Shown: in pieces, positions 63,495 through 64,000 of the stretch
Numbering within the stretch: the stretch's first letter is position 1
Layout of the letters: each line of letters opens with the position of its first letter
Source of the DNA: Parvibium lacunae
GTDB taxonomy: Bacteria > Pseudomonadota > Gammaproteobacteria > Burkholderiales > Burkholderiaceae_D
Length of the DNA: 64,000 nt
NCBI RefSeq assembly: GCF_003335215.1
Contig: NZ_QPGB01000001.1
Span: 1-64,000, forward strand
Direction of reading: 5' to 3'
Translations under genes and position numbers: made by a program
Notes under the pieces: generated by a model
Databases searched by the model: none
The model's input: the letters and a program-made list of their open reading frames with translations, nothing else
What the model was told of the DNA's origin: nothing

Positions 63495-63857
63495 TGGTGG
63501 AGCCGGCGGGAATCGAACCCGCGTCCGTCAATCCTCTACAAATAGTTCTACATACTTAGCTGGTTTATTTGAATCTTATTGTGTGCTTAGCCAATCAGCA
63601 GGCCGACACACAACCAGTTGCCTTAGATTTAGCTCACCCTTAAGCAACCCAAGGGGGAGCGAGCCTCTGTGAATGACGCTGCTGTGAGTTACCCCACCTG
63701 ACCCAGAGGCCAATCAGTGCAGCGTCCAGCCGGGATTAGGCGGCTAGAGCGAAACGTTCGTCGTTTGCGTTTACTTTTTTCCCATTGATTTACGAGGTGA
63801 CGGGTCCTCGGTATGCCCTACTTGCTTTGCAATTCACGTCGAAACCAGGTCGGCCCC
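63495..63857 (-). ncRNA. ssrA: tmRNA (tag peptide ANDERFALAA)
   Basis: 363 nt. The 5' end GGGGCCGACCTGGTTTCGACG and the 3' tRNA-like end GGCTCCACCA are standard. The tag frame (63736-63768, read on the minus strand) is GCA AAC GAC GAA CGT TTC GCT CTA GCC GCC TAA, giving ANDERFALAA, a tag of betaproteobacterial type. tmRNA rescues stalled ribosomes with SmpB. Its 3' side faces the AbiE island, consistent with use of ssrA as an integration site. Confidence 0.97.
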
Positions 63858-63890
63858 AATGCGTTGTTATTGTAATGGATGTCGGCTGCT

Positions 63891-64000
63891 TTAGCGACCT
63901 TTTTGCGGTAGGTTCAAGATTGTCAGCAGGTCGTGTGGGTGATGAATCAGCCAGTCAGCTTGCCAAGTGCTGGGGTCGCTTTCGCCGCAATAGCCATAGG
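63891..64000 (-). CDS. C-terminus of a HAD-type phosphatase (partial)
   Basis: Reading the minus strand from the window edge, the frame encodes YGYCGESDPSTWQADWLIHH and then PHDLLTILNL before a TAA at 63891-63893. The GYCG / DP..W.AD.LI / P.DLL pattern resembles the end of phosphoglycolate-phosphatase-like HAD hydrolases. Only 36 codons are in the window, so the assignment is tentative. Confidence 0.5.
   Translation of the reverse strand, partial: YGYCGESDPSTWQADWLIHHPHDLLTILNLPQKGR

Overview
The window looks like the chromosome of a betaproteobacterium; I cannot name the genus. The evidence is a one-piece tmRNA whose encoded tag reads ANDERFALAA, a zapB-zapA-6S RNA block, a two-gene cyanophycin synthetase cluster with the ABC transporter and DUF1854 genes that travel with it in proteobacteria, and dense, GC-rich coding with short gaps. 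Most of the sequence is ordinary chromosome. The two ends, and especially 49.2-63.5 kb, are accessory.

Layout. 0-2.4 kb: the end of a large modular protein with an M15-like metallopeptidase tail, followed by an overlapping secreted partner (possible toxin and immunity pair). 2.5-7.7 kb: iron-binding periplasmic protein with a probable Fur box, tRNA-Thr(CGU), small lipoprotein, NAD(P)-dependent epimerase-like protein, 2Fe-2S/FAD reductase, PaiB-like protein, 6S RNA, zapA, zapB-like. 7.7-14.9 kb: cobalamin riboswitch controlling a collinear uptake and salvage operon (btuB, btuF, btuC, btuD, cobO, cobQ). 15-25.5 kb: housekeeping genes (ParA-like ATPase, GNAT, MltD, GloB, methyltransferase, RNase HI, DUF3299, QueD-like, aminotransferase/DMT exporter pair with shared operators, quinone reductase, ketopantoate reductase) ending in tRNA-Phe(GAA). 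25.6-31.3 kb: a four-gene signalling operon (histidine kinase, degenerate GGDEF/EAL-REC-PAS protein, HDOD protein, REC-HD-GYP phosphodiesterase). 31.4-35.2 kb: fbp, a B12-binding radical SAM protein, MarC. 35.3-43.7 kb: cyanophycin cluster. 43.7-47.6 kb: propeller-like lipoprotein, AlkD-like glycosylase, two-gene ABC exporter.

49.2-63.9 kb is a defence region. It starts with hipBA and three regularly spaced operators. A WYL repressor with a 21-bp palindrome upstream follows, then one tightly packed operon: hsdM, hsdS, a Kiwa-like kwaA-kwaB pair, hsdR, a YgjP-type metallopeptidase and an HrgA-like gene. Next come a 228-nt 3' fragment of a tmRNA gene, gene debris, an AbiEi/AbiEii pair and the complete ssrA. 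The tmRNA fragment and the complete gene differ by paired, compensating changes in two helices. This suggests that the fragment is the displaced 3' half of a once-functional tmRNA, marking a mobile-element boundary.

The points most worth follow-up are: (1) Kiwa-like genes inserted between hsdS and hsdR under a WYL repressor; (2) the two cyanophycin synthetases, each of which has lost a different active-site motif; (3) the covarying tmRNA duplication; (4) the metallopeptidase tail with its secreted partner. No integrase, CRISPR array or intact insertion sequence was seen.
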